This document shows positions 21,058 through 30,269 of a stretch of DNA of 64,000 bases, piece by piece. Position numbers and translations under genes: made by a program. The stretch's first letter is position 1. Each line of letters starts with the position of its first letter. Location of the stretch: assembly GCA_039621445.1 (NCBI GenBank), contig CP154956.1, positions 24,850,743-24,914,742 of the forward strand, given 5' to 3'. The notes below the pieces were generated by a model that saw nothing but the letters and a program-made list of their open reading frames with translations, was not told the origin of the DNA and did no database searches. The DNA is from Euglena gracilis. Taxonomy: Eukaryota; Euglenida; Euglenophyceae; Euglenales.

Positions 21058-22690
21058 TGACCCAAAGGTCATCATCTGCAACACCAATGGTGTCATTCTG
21101 CAAGGTTTATAAGAACCATAGCTCAAAAATGGTGAAATCCAGCTTTTTGTGATGAATTTCACCGCACTGGAACAATGTTCCATCCTTTTATGTGCATTCA
21201 CAGTTCACGGTTTTTCAAAGTGGTATAAGCCACACCAACCACAGTTGTTCTGTGAATTGGCAGCAGCCTGCAACAATTCCGCATTTTTTCTGCGGTTGTA
21301 CACCTCAGTGTGATCTTTTTGGCAATACGCCGAATTTTATTTTTGATTCGGGTATGCACCTAGTAGTACTTTTGTGCCATGCATATTCCGCAAGGCAATG
21401 TTTCTGGGCAAAAAAGCCCACCCCCCCATTATTTTTGGCTAATGCCAACCCTTCAGCCCACAGGCTGCACACCCAAGACACAAATGCCAAATCTACAGTT
21501 TTTAGGGCTACTGCCCGCTATTCTGAGGTATACGCCTCTGGGGATACCCCATCGACAACACCGTGCTCGCGTTGCACTGTGAAGACTTCACAGCGGTATA
21601 TGCCACCAGTAAGAAGACGCACAGCGTACAGCGCGCACACCGCAATAATAGCCCCAACTTGTTACTTTTCAGCCTTAAGGCCCCAATAAGACTGCCAGAC
21701 AGCAAAAATTCTTTGTAAGGTCTTTAGACCAGCCCCCCACTCCTCTCCCCTTTCCCCCCCGGGCAAAATCGCTGTCGCCGGCAGTTGGTTTTGTAAATAG
21801 GCTTTCTTCCCTGGTCAGGTATGACTGGCCAGGAGCCCCCTCCTTCCACACCCACCCGAGAATACGTTTTCCGATCATGGAATACACCACCCCAAGTGCC
21901 ATAGGCACACCCAAACCTGGGAGGATGGGATTCTGGAAAGAAAACCTTCCAGCCCCATTTTCCAATGGCTCTTCCACTTCCACCCCTTTACCGCAATAAG
22001 TAGTTAGCCGCATAAGCGGGTAAACTCTTTTGCGCGTTTTGGGTTTTTGGGTTCCCCTCTCTTCCTTCCGTTTCTCGTTTTTTACCTTGTGATGGAGAAG
22101 CAGACCCGAGATATGCTTTCCTGGTGTATGTTCCTCTATCTCACGGCCTTGCCTATGTCCTTGCTGGCCTGGTCCAGTAAGGAAATCGGGCAAAGCCATG
22201 GGAGGGGGATGTGTACCAGGCAGCATGAACATGGCACTGTGCATAGCAGCAGATTGAAGAATGTACAATGGCATGCCAGATAGTACTATTCCATGTTCTG
22301 CAATACAAATTGCAGAATTAGGAATAGCCTGTCCTATCTCGGATCTGCCTTTCCCTTCACAGGTGGTATTATTTTATTCTTGTCATCAAAAGCCTGATCA
22401 AAGGCAACTTCAATTTCAACACTCCGATTGGAGAACAATTGTGGAACCGAAGTTCCAAAATCACACCTGGTTTGCCTTGTGCTCTGCATAAGCCCAAAGA
22501 CAATAAAAACTAATAGTTAAGTGAAAGACTTTCTTTTTTGTTACTCTCCTGGTTCTGTTCCCAAGGGAGGGTGTAAGTAGGCCGACAGGCATTGGGAATA
22601 GAGTCAGGGGACGTACACTCGCAGCCCATGGGCGGTATGGTTGTGTGTGGTGGCAGAGTAGGAGGCAAGGAGATTAGCAGAGGGGCCAGG
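21058..22690. other. No gene recognised
   Basis: Sequence without an assignable gene. The longest frame is on the minus strand (about 22274-21675, 199 codons, Gly/Lys-rich, containing MIGKRILGWVWKEGAPG). It has no domain I recognise and no close neighbour of known function, so I do not call it a gene. Confidence 0.4.
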
Positions 22691-23156
22691 TGGCTTTAGG
22701 GCGGTCGTGCAGGTACCGAAAGTCGGCTGCCGGTTGGGTTGGTGCCCTTCGGGCAGCCCGGTCTGATATCCGGGGAGATCACGTTCGCGGCTGTGGGGCA
22801 AGGCTGTGGGCGGTTGGGCGGCCTTGTGAGCCACCCTTTGGTCCCGGGCTTCGGTTCATTCTTGAGACGTTGTGGCGACCGGCGGGCATGTTGACGCGTT
22901 CAGCGTGGAGTCGGTCGGAGAGGTCAATGAAGGAAGTGTTTCGGTTTTGCACGATGCCTTGCTTTTCCTTCCCCCAACAAAATCATGTTACAGCACATCC
23001 ACACCCAGCGACCCAACATTTACCCACAAATCTTTCATCATCCAAATTTCTCCTCCATATCCCCCTTCCTCATTTCACTGCCAAATGCCCCCCACCTCTC
23101 ATTTCCACATCTGGGACATTCTTCCACCACTCCCAATGGAATCTTAACGACCACTG

Positions 23157-23711
23157 TTGTTAAAAATCTCCCCTTCCCATTTTCACACCTTCCCCCCAAC
23201 ATTCCTGCGCCACTTGCCATACCCCTCCCCTTGTCCCATGTGTTCCCCCGGGGACCTTGGGTGCACTTTCTCCCCATTCCTCCCAAACCCAAAAAATTTT
23301 CTGGGGTTTTCCTTTCCCCAACACCTCCACCACAACATGGCAAAACGGGCCTCTCTGGTCCTGACTGCACAAAAGACCAACCCTGAACCTTTCCAGGCAA
23401 AGCCCTACACTTTCCCGAACAAAAAATGGATTATTCTCTGCGGCGACATTCAGCCCAACCCCGGGCCAGTGTCCTCGGCCAACTGCCGTTTTCCAACACC
23501 TATCCGCCGACAACTGACACCTTGGGCGTGGTCACGCTGCACCTGGGACGTCTTCCCAAGCCCGCAACCTTGGTGCACTGTCCATCCTCACATGGGACAG
23601 CCTGGCGCTTCCCCTCGGCCTACGCTGCTGCCCGGCCGCTCCTGCCCCCGCGCGCAATCATGGCTGTCCACCCCTTGGATGCGGACGGACGGACGGACGG
23701 ACGGCTGGTGA
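23157..23711 (+). CDS. ORF1-like frame with 2A-like motif
   Basis: An open frame of 184 codons, Pro/Phe/His-rich at the start. It contains FPNKKWIILCGDIQPNPGP; DIQPNPGP spans 23445-23468. The motif differs from the 2A consensus only in having Gln for Glu, and the preceding ILCGD is typical of 2A-like words in non-LTR elements. The rest of the frame is Pro/Arg/Trp-rich without a domain and ends in a GGAC-repeat tract. I read it as a degenerate ORF1 or N-terminal fragment of a non-LTR retrotransposon. Whether skipping still works with Gln at this position is unknown. Confidence 0.45.
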   Translation: MLKISPSHFHTFPPTFLRHLPYPSPCPMCSPGDLGCTFSPFLPNPKNFLGFSFPQHLHHNMAKRASLVLTAQKTNPEPFQAKPYTFPNKKWIILCGDIQPNPGPVSSANCRFPTPIRRQLTPWAWSRCTWDVFPSPQPWCTVHPHMGQPGASPRPTLLPGRSCPRAQSWLSTPWMRTDGRTDGW

Positions 23712-23775
23712 AAAAAGCGAAGGTCCGGACGGACGGCTGAGCTTGTGGGCTTGGTCCAGACGGCTGAAGAAAATG
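23680..23775. repeat. GGACGGACGGCT minisatellite
   Basis: Tandem GGAC units followed by GGTCCGGACGGACGGCTG. A longer version of the same repeat is at 34650-34790, next to another retroelement. Confidence 0.7.
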
Positions 23776-23869
23776 CACTTGGTCTAGCTAGCCGGCCAGG
23801 TCTTTGGAAGCGCAGGCGTCTCAGTGCACGCCACTCTGGAGCTGTGGTGGCTGCCGCGGCTAGCCACCC

Positions 23870-23938
23870 ACTTTCTGAGTGTCTATTTTTTTTCGTTCGC
23901 ATATCATGTCGGACAAGTGAAAGCCCCTGGTGGGGTAT
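23870..23938 (-). repeat. Dispersed module, inverted partner of 8691-8755
   Basis: Read on the minus strand it starts CCCCACCAGGGGCTTTCA and ends AAATAGACACTCAGAAAG, as at 8691-8755. A CAG-rich tract (24050-24230) lies next to it, in the mirrored arrangement. Confidence 0.6.
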
Positions 23939-24039
23939 ATTTTGAAGACCGAAAACATTGTTGGACAAGATCTCAAGTGTGAATTACTGGTCACTGTCAA
24001 GTACAAGTTCAAGCAAGATTCAAGTTCAAGAGGCTCGAG

Positions 24040-24680
24040 CAGTCCAACTTGCTGTTGCAGATGCGTCATTGGGCCAGCAAGCAGGAGTGGCAGCAGCAGC
24101 TCCCCTCCAGCAGCTCAGACATCCAGCATCGGGTGCAAAGCCACAGGCGCCTCCAGCAGCAAGGGCAGTGCCAGGGGCCGCCCCAGCAGCAGGAGTATAG
24201 CCACAGGCAGCCCCAGCAGCCAAGGTGTACTGACAATGGCTCCATGTCGATCATCGACCTTTGTCAAGACATTATTAAGACAGGGACTTCCATTCCACAT
24301 CTTTGCCTTGCTGTTGTTGCATTCCCCAGGGGAAATGAAAGCACATGGGACACTGGGTCTGTCAAAGTGGGGGATGTACCCCCTCCCCAGTCACATCTTT
24401 CCCATTGTATCTTCCCCAGTTACTCACAATTGCCTGTACAGTTCAAATCTGTTTGGGAAATCCCGACATTTACGACCAGAAAAATCCCAGAAGAAGTGCA
24501 TGTTTGCACTGTCAGCTGGGAAATGCCAGCGACATCAACATGAACATCATTTGAAGGGGAAATCCCAGCAGCATTTGCAGCAGGGACATTACCATCAGTA
24601 TTTGCTGCCTGAAAAGCCCCACCATCTGCCAGCAGAATGCCATCACCACTTGCTGCAGGGTAAGACTGGGCCACGCAGAC
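24040..24680. other. CAG/CTG-rich low-complexity sequence
   Basis: Gln/Ser/Ala-coding in several frames through CAGCAG-type words (best at 24050-24230 and 24540-24660). Similar to 8450-8645. It may be the 5' part of the element whose frame starts at 24785, but no domain was seen. Confidence 0.4.
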
Positions 24681-24784
24681 AGTGCAGCTCGGCAGAGCTC
24701 TGCCAGCCCGTCACCCTTGCCTTCATGGTCGCACGTTCTGAAGATGCCCTACCGTTCCGACAGTGAACACCAGAGGCAAAAAGC

Positions 24785-25441
24785 ATGGGTCGTCGCAGCG
24801 CCCGATCTTCTCCAAAAACAAGACAGGTTTTAAAGCAAGGAAACACAGAAAAGACAGCTTCGTCGGGACCAAACCAAGAACCCTTGCCGAAGTACAATGA
24901 CATCTTGGCAGCCCGTATCCATTCCGGGCCTGGGAGAGGCGGTGGCCTCTTAACGATGGGGAAACTGAAGGCAAACCAAAAAGGCAATCCCCGTTGGACG
25001 TGCCGACGGAGACCACCAAGGTCGAAAATTGGCACGGATCGATGCGGCCGAACTGCCAGTGCGGACATTAGTCAAGGACGAATACCTGCTGGCAAGTACC
25101 ACACTGTCTTGGCCATCACACCCCAAACCCCAACCCGGCACCAAAAGACAGGGCAAGGAAGCCTATTGTCCTGCGGCGATGTGGAGAGCAACCCGGGGCC
25201 TCCTACCCGGCGGCTTGACAATCCCTCAAGCAGGAGCGACCTCCTTTCTCGCAGTGAAGTGGAACACAATATTGGTCCGCAACTGCCGGAGGGAACGGTA
25301 CCGTCCCCCCGCCGGGCAATGGACTTTGACATGACCACAGATCCGGAGCGGGCGGTTGGGTTCCAGCTGGCCACAACCCTTGTGCCACCCCTGGCTGCCG
25401 GCCCGATGGATGCGGCCTCTACCCAGGAGAGCAGGCAGTAG
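24785..25441 (+). CDS. ORF1-like protein with consensus 2A motif
   Basis: 218 codons from an ATG (MGRRSARSSPKTRQ). The N-terminal half is basic (RRRPPRSKIGTDRCGR). The middle carries GQGSLLSCGDVESNPGP; DVESNPGP (25178-25201) matches the 2A consensus exactly, and a Gly/Leu/Ser/Cys context precedes it. In non-LTR elements such motifs sit in N-terminal or ORF1 products and are thought to release them co-translationally, in some cases acting with targeting signals. The frame ends at TAG just before a GGTGAAGTTCACC-type insertion (25479-25812). Element-like coding sequence seems to resume beyond it to about 26320, so the insertion may have cut the gene. Confidence 0.6.
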   Translation: MGRRSARSSPKTRQVLKQGNTEKTASSGPNQEPLPKYNDILAARIHSGPGRGGGLLTMGKLKANQKGNPRWTCRRRPPRSKIGTDRCGRTASADISQGRIPAGKYHTVLAITPQTPTRHQKTGQGSLLSCGDVESNPGPPTRRLDNPSSRSDLLSRSEVEHNIGPQLPEGTVPSPRRAMDFDMTTDPERAVGFQLATTLVPPLAAGPMDAASTQESRQ

Positions 25442-25478
25442 ACTTTGGTCATTTTGACCCTCCTCCCACCCCCCCTAT

Positions 25479-25812
25479 GGTGAAGTTCACCGTTTGAAAG
25501 TTCACCGGGGGGTCCCGGACCCCTCCCCCCCCCTCTGGTTAACCCATCGGTGAACTTCACCAGTGACCAAAATGGCATTTTGGGCAAGTTTTCGGAAATT
25601 TAAATAAAATTCCATGAAGCATCAACCTCAAACTGACCATTTTGAGAGGAAAGGAGCAAAATTTTACCCATGAAAATTTCACCCCCAACCATCAAATCGG
25701 TGAAGTTCACCGGTGAACTGCACCGGTGAACTTCACCGCCGAAAGTACCCCCCCTCCCTCCCGGTGAATATTCACTGGTGAACTTCACCGGGGGGTCCAC
25801 AGCCCCCCCCCC
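25479..25812. mobile_element. MITE-like element built on GGTGAAGTTCACC palindromes
   Basis: It begins and ends near C/G runs with the odd-centred palindrome GGTGAA(G/C)TTCACC. At least five copies occur (for example 25479-25491, 25549-25561 and around 25701, 25724 and 25778). The inside has an AT-rich stretch including TTTTGAGAGGAAAGGAGC. The same palindromes and inner words recur at 62640-63066 (inverted) and partly at 60925-61030. It encodes nothing. Confidence 0.7.
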
Positions 25813-25819
25813 ACCCCAG

Positions 25820-26320
25820 CCTAACCTCCCCAGGACGCGAACGACCTGCAACAGCTGTTACAAGGCCTCATAAGCCGACCACCCCCGGAAGCGTCACTTG
25901 GGGGGGCCAAACACCATGGGCCCAAGCGCCCTAGATGATGCCGACGTGGAAATGAATGCCGTGTTACTGCCGGGAATGAAATCGGGCTCTTCTTTGACGG
26001 ATCCGTGCCCATCACTGTCACCCTCGTGGACAGACATTTCCCTGGACCACCGGGGGACGGTATCCGACATCCCGAAAGGGGCCTTGCCGGCCGTCTGTGA
26101 TTCATACACAACCGTCTTAGATGCTTCAATGAAAAACCAACATGGGAGACCCTCCGTCTGTCCTAGCGCCCTTGGAGAAAGGAGGGCGGGGCCACTGGGC
26201 GAGGTTTGGAAGAGTCATCAGAGCGAGAGCAGAGTCGTATCTCAAACGCCCTGTGAATGACAGCTGGAAGGATTCTCAACGCCGCGCACAACCAGCCACC
26301 TTGGTTCGAACCCGGGGACA
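25820..26320 (+). pseudogene. Fragmentary retroelement coding sequence after the MITE
   Basis: Two overlapping frames (25898-26260 and 26142-26447) read as non-repetitive, charged protein sequence, for example RVIRARAESYLKRPVNDSW. They follow the 2A-bearing ORF1-like gene. No domain was recognised. I infer a continuation of the same element after the insertion at 25479-25812. Confidence 0.3.
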
Positions 26321-26339
26321 GGTCCGACGAGAGGAGGAG

Positions 26340-26545
26340 GGAGCTGGGGTATCTGGCCAGCCGTGGCTAGCCGCGGCTGGCTGGCTGGCTAAAAAAGGAG
26401 GAGGTCTGGCCAGCCATGGCCAGCCACGGCTGGGTGGGGGGATTTAGAGGAGGAGGAGGTCTGGCTGGCTTCAGCGTTGAGGATCTAAATGAGGATGGGG
26501 AGGTCTGGCTGGCCGCGATGGGAAGGTTCTTTTTTTCAAAGCATT
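26340..26545. repeat. AGCCGCGGCT palindrome cluster
   Basis: Repeated palindromic words (AGCCGCGGCT, GGCCAGCCATGGCC, TGGCTGGCTGGCT) with spacer AAAAAAGGAGGAGGTCTGG. The same composition appears at 30120-30260 and 33361-33430. Strong hairpins are predicted on either strand. Confidence 0.7.
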
Positions 26546-26557
26546 CGGGTTTCTAAC

Positions 26558-26642
26558 GGTGGTGGGGCGAGCCGAATCCACCGACCAGTGGCACAGCCTA
26601 CTGGATTTGAGTGTTCTGGGGGGTCGGAGACTATGTACAGAT
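26558..26642 (+). repeat. Double-stem dispersed repeat, copy b
   Basis: It shares the core CCAGTGGCACAGCCTACTGG and the GGTGG/CCACC stem with copies at 15565 and 33266, and ends with the same CTATGTACAGAT as copy a. Confidence 0.65.
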
Positions 26643-27655
26643 GGAGGAACCGCATGGATAGTCAGAGGGGTAGCAGCGGTCAGGGAGAGTGCAAAGCGTG
26701 AGAAACAACGGGCGCGGAATGTTAAATGCTTTAGGTCCGGGGGTGTGGTAGGGAGCGGAGTGAGGGGAGCGCTTTGCGCATGGTCAGGTGAGCGTGGGGT
26801 TGTTTTTTTTTTGCTGTGGGTTGCTTAGGCCTGTGCTTCTCCTTGTGTGTTATTGGTGTTTGGCCTTTGTCGCCTTGCTTCCGGGTTTGTTCCCGGATCG
26901 TTAAGGGATCCCCCCTCGGCCGGATTTAAACGCGGCCTAGGAGGATCACTCTGAGCCGAAGTCCTGTGCGGGTGAGAGTAATGCACATACCAAGTTCACA
27001 AGGTGGGAGGGGGGAGAGTCGACGGTGAAGTAGAAGGGCGGTGAGGGGCACAGTACGGAGGGGAGATAGCGAGTGTGAGAGGAAAGTGTACAGCGGCAGG
27101 GAAGGTTCAATGGAACGGCCACGGGGACTGTTGGGTGCTGAGGTTGTGGCAGCGACAAGTGTAGGTTTAGGGGAGTTGGCGCAGGGAAGGCTCTGTTTTC
27201 AGTGCGGTAAGGGTTTGGACGTCTTTGTAGACTTGGTCCATTCGTTGCAAGGTGTGATTTGCTTGTTTTTTTGGTTTAATTAGTATTGTGGTTGGTTATG
27301 CGTACGGTTGGTGTGTCATGGAGTCTTCGACCCTGTGGTCAAATTGCTTACTCCGTTTCATATGGGCAATGGGTGGTGGGATCCACCGTTCCAGATGGCT
27401 CCACCACTGTTGCTCAAGCCAATTGACAGCCACTTCTCTTACCAATGTGGGACACAGGTTGCTGATGGTTGGGTTCCGTTTTTACTTTTTTGACAAGTTG
27501 CGTATGGTTTAAGGACAATTGTTTGTTCTGGGTCTAGGGGTCGTAGTGATCTTCTTTACAGACAATACGGCTGGTGTATGGTGTTGGTTACGTCTGGATC
27601 TGTGTCGTTGCCTGCATACCGTCCCCAGATTACTTGTCGCGCGATCTCTCGCGCA
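26643..27655. other. No gene recognised
   Basis: About 1 kb between the double-stem repeat and a minus-strand retroelement. It has only short, GT-rich frames. It may be 3' non-coding sequence of the minus-strand element, but I see no diagnostic signal. Confidence 0.4.
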
Positions 27656-27659
27656 ACAG

Positions 27660-28883
27660 TTATTGATAGAAGTTGCCATGTGTCGGTTCAGTTTTGCGTT
27701 TCGACCATGCATCTTGTTGACCGAGGAGAAGGTTCATCAGTGTTGATATTAAGGTTAGCGCTTCTTGGCCTAGGCCGCCATAGCAGTCAACAACAAATGG
27801 AATGCAGGTCCATCCCATCCTCCCACAGGTGGCGTCATATTTTGAATGTTTTTCCTTCTCTTGGCGTTCATACCATTCAGTTAGTTCAGCTGCGTCACGC
27901 AACGGTCTGTACGGTGCTGCTGTGTGTCTCACTGTGATATCCACTGCTCCAGGACCATTGGCGTCAAGTCTGCTGATGAGCACATCGCCCTGGCGTGTTC
28001 TCTCTGGACCTCCTTGTTCTTTTTTTTGCTGTAAACCCAGCATCATGTGCCAGTTGGAACACAAAGTCCTGGATTGCACCATGTCGCCGCGTGATGCCAT
28101 TTGAGCTGCAGCATACAAGGTGATTACCCAGGCTGTCCATTGGCTTGGTGCAGCGTGGGCACGTTGATCCCGTTGGTGAGCAAACTGGTGCTCCCCGTGA
28201 CCACTTTAGAAATCCTTTGAATTCGGCAGAAGCAACCAATGTTTTCAGTCCACAGGATGGTGTGACAGAAGCCCAGGCCATTGCGTGGGGCCGCTGTTGG
28301 CTTGCAAACAGGACGGCGTCTTGACCGTGAAGGTTGGAGGATAATACCTTTTGTCGTTGTTTCGCAAAGCATTCACCCCACCACTTCTGTTGAATATGAG
28401 GGCTTTGGGCTTCGTTCAAGAGTGATACATCCGCGGCCCATGTTTGCGTTGGGGAGTTCCTTCGAGGATGGAGTTGGCAGAGGACAGGCACTCCGCAGTG
28501 TCTTTGGGTACTCCTCGGTCTGCCAGGCCCAGGGTGCGTCTGCCATTGCTGACAAACGTCACAATGCCGGATATCCATGCTGGGAGACGTTCCCGTGATG
28601 GGTCCCGAATTCCGAGTCCGCCATGACGCACAGGTAGGGTGGCCTGAGCCCATTGGTTGTCATCGATGGGGGATCCAACAATGTTGCTCATTGTGTTCCT
28701 GATTTCTTTGGTCAACAAAGCACATGCGTCATTTGCCTGCCCCAGTTCTGTTGCACGCATGAGGTCATTAACTTTGCATGCATCTAGGCAGGTTCGTAAG
28801 AGGCAGAACTGAATATGGGCCTGCGGCAGGTTCAAAAGGGCCCGGCAAGCTTTCTGCACACCTGTTGCACGTTCAGCCCACAC
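27660..28883 (-). pseudogene. RLE-type non-LTR retrotransposon, 5'-truncated
   Basis: Starts after the catalytic palm, in the thumb/connection region (LRTCLDACKVNDLMRATEL, VRHGGLGIRDPSRE). It then passes through two frame changes (near 28500-28620 and 28060-28110). The remaining conserved parts are RPHAMAWASVTPS, the zinc cluster CPRCTKPMDSLGNHLVCC, RRHGAIQDFVF, and an endonuclease-like RQGDVLISRLDANGPGAVDI. Closest in the window to the copy at 30.3-32.8 kb, with which it shares MAWASVTP, DANGP and the C-terminal KYDATCGRMGWT-like segment. Lacking the palm and broken in frame, it is dead. Confidence 0.8.
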
Positions 28884-30010
28884 TTCCCCCGCAAGTTAAG
28901 GGATGCGCGATGGGAAATTTGCGGTAAAACCCGCGATCTGGGCAAGTCCTGATTCAAGGTGTTTTCTGCACAAAATGTACGGAGTCATTTGACCTGGGCA
29001 AAGTGGCAGCTTTGATATATTTGTGTTTGCTCTGGTCATATTGCTGATGGCTCCCGGTCCACCACCAACAGCTGTGGTCCCCACCAGCTTTATCTATCAA
29101 CATCCATCTGGCTCTGACCTGGTGGCCCCCCCCCATGGCCCACGTGCAGATTTAATTGTCACTGGCAGCTTCAATTGCATGTTGTTTTCTTCCCTGGTTC
29201 TGTGCTCTGCCCTTTTATGGGAGAAGGGGGGTCCAGGCAAGACGTCTCAGAAAACTCCCTGCCTCATTTTCCCCTGACCACGAACCCTGTTCCACCAGTC
29301 CGGGGGGATGTGGTTTTGTGGTTTCCATTCATGCTGCGAGTTCTGGCAGGTTTTATGTTTCGGCTGTGTTTTGCTTTGCCCTGGGAGAAGCTGCTTCATA
29401 CAGTTTTTTTTTCCAGCCCGGGCACCTGCAGCATTCACCCCCCTCACCAGTTTGGTGCCACATCTTGTCCACAGATTGGGGAAACATTTTGGTCCAGTTG
29501 ATCGCCACAATTTGCAGTTTGTTTCACAACTTTGGGCCACTTTGGTGCACGCAGCTTTGGCGCCACAGGTGAGCAACCCTTTTCCTCCCTAATCTTGGTG
29601 ACATTTTGGCTCCATTTTCCTGGCACATCTTGGGCACAGGTTTGGAGCACAACTCTTGGCAACAGATGGGGAAAACCTTTTGACTTTTGTGTCTGCCTTG
29701 GGCGCCCACTTTTTGGTTTGACCCTCGAAGACGAAAAGGGAAGGAAACTGGGTTGGCGTTCCATAATGGACAGAGTTCCCTTTCGACCTCTACAATAAAA
29801 AAAAAACGAGTTTTAAAAGACCAGCGATGAAGATACCGGGCCATGTATGACAAAAACCGGGAGGAACAGGTTTACTGAGCCCAGGGTGAAAAAGTGGAAA
29901 TTTTCCGCGCCGGTGTCCGTGGGAAAGATTTTCATGTCCTGATTGGGCTTTCGCGGTCGTCTGCTCTGCCCTAAACGTGTCGACTTCCACTTCCGTCCCA
30001 CACTGCCCTT
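28884..30010. other. No gene recognised
   Basis: Non-coding or decayed sequence. The part at 29420-29800 has a loose repeat of TTTGG(C/T)GCCACA-like words; a related pattern occurs at 34120-34220. No protein or RNA gene could be supported. Confidence 0.4.
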
Positions 30011-30039
30011 ACCGGCTGGTGCGTAGGCTTTTTCCACCC

Positions 30040-30262
30040 CTTTTTCCGACGCGGGCGGCACCGGCGGGCGGCGCGGGGGGGGGGGCGGCCGGGTGGGGGC
30101 AAGTAAGCCTATGTGCCAAAAGAGGAGGAGGCCGCCCCAGCCACGGCCAGCCGCGGCTAGCCGTGGCTGGTGGCTGGGAGAAAAGAGGAGGAGGAGGCCT
30201 GGCGTGTGGCTGGTGGAACAACAGGAGGAGGAGGTCTGGCTGGTATCTGGCTGGCCGTGGGG
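30040..30262. repeat. GC-rich and AGCCGCGGCT palindrome cluster
   Basis: A GGCGGGCGGCGCGG stretch with a G run, then CCAGCCGCGGCTAGCC and GAGGAGGAGG words like those at 26340 and 33361. It lies directly upstream of the reverse transcriptase at 30.3 kb and may be part of its 5' end or an insertion. Confidence 0.55.
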
Positions 30263-30269
30263 ACCCCAC

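Noticed and set aside
21675-22274. 199-codon minus-strand frame as a gene
   Set aside because: No domain, compositional bias and no conserved neighbour; left as unassigned.
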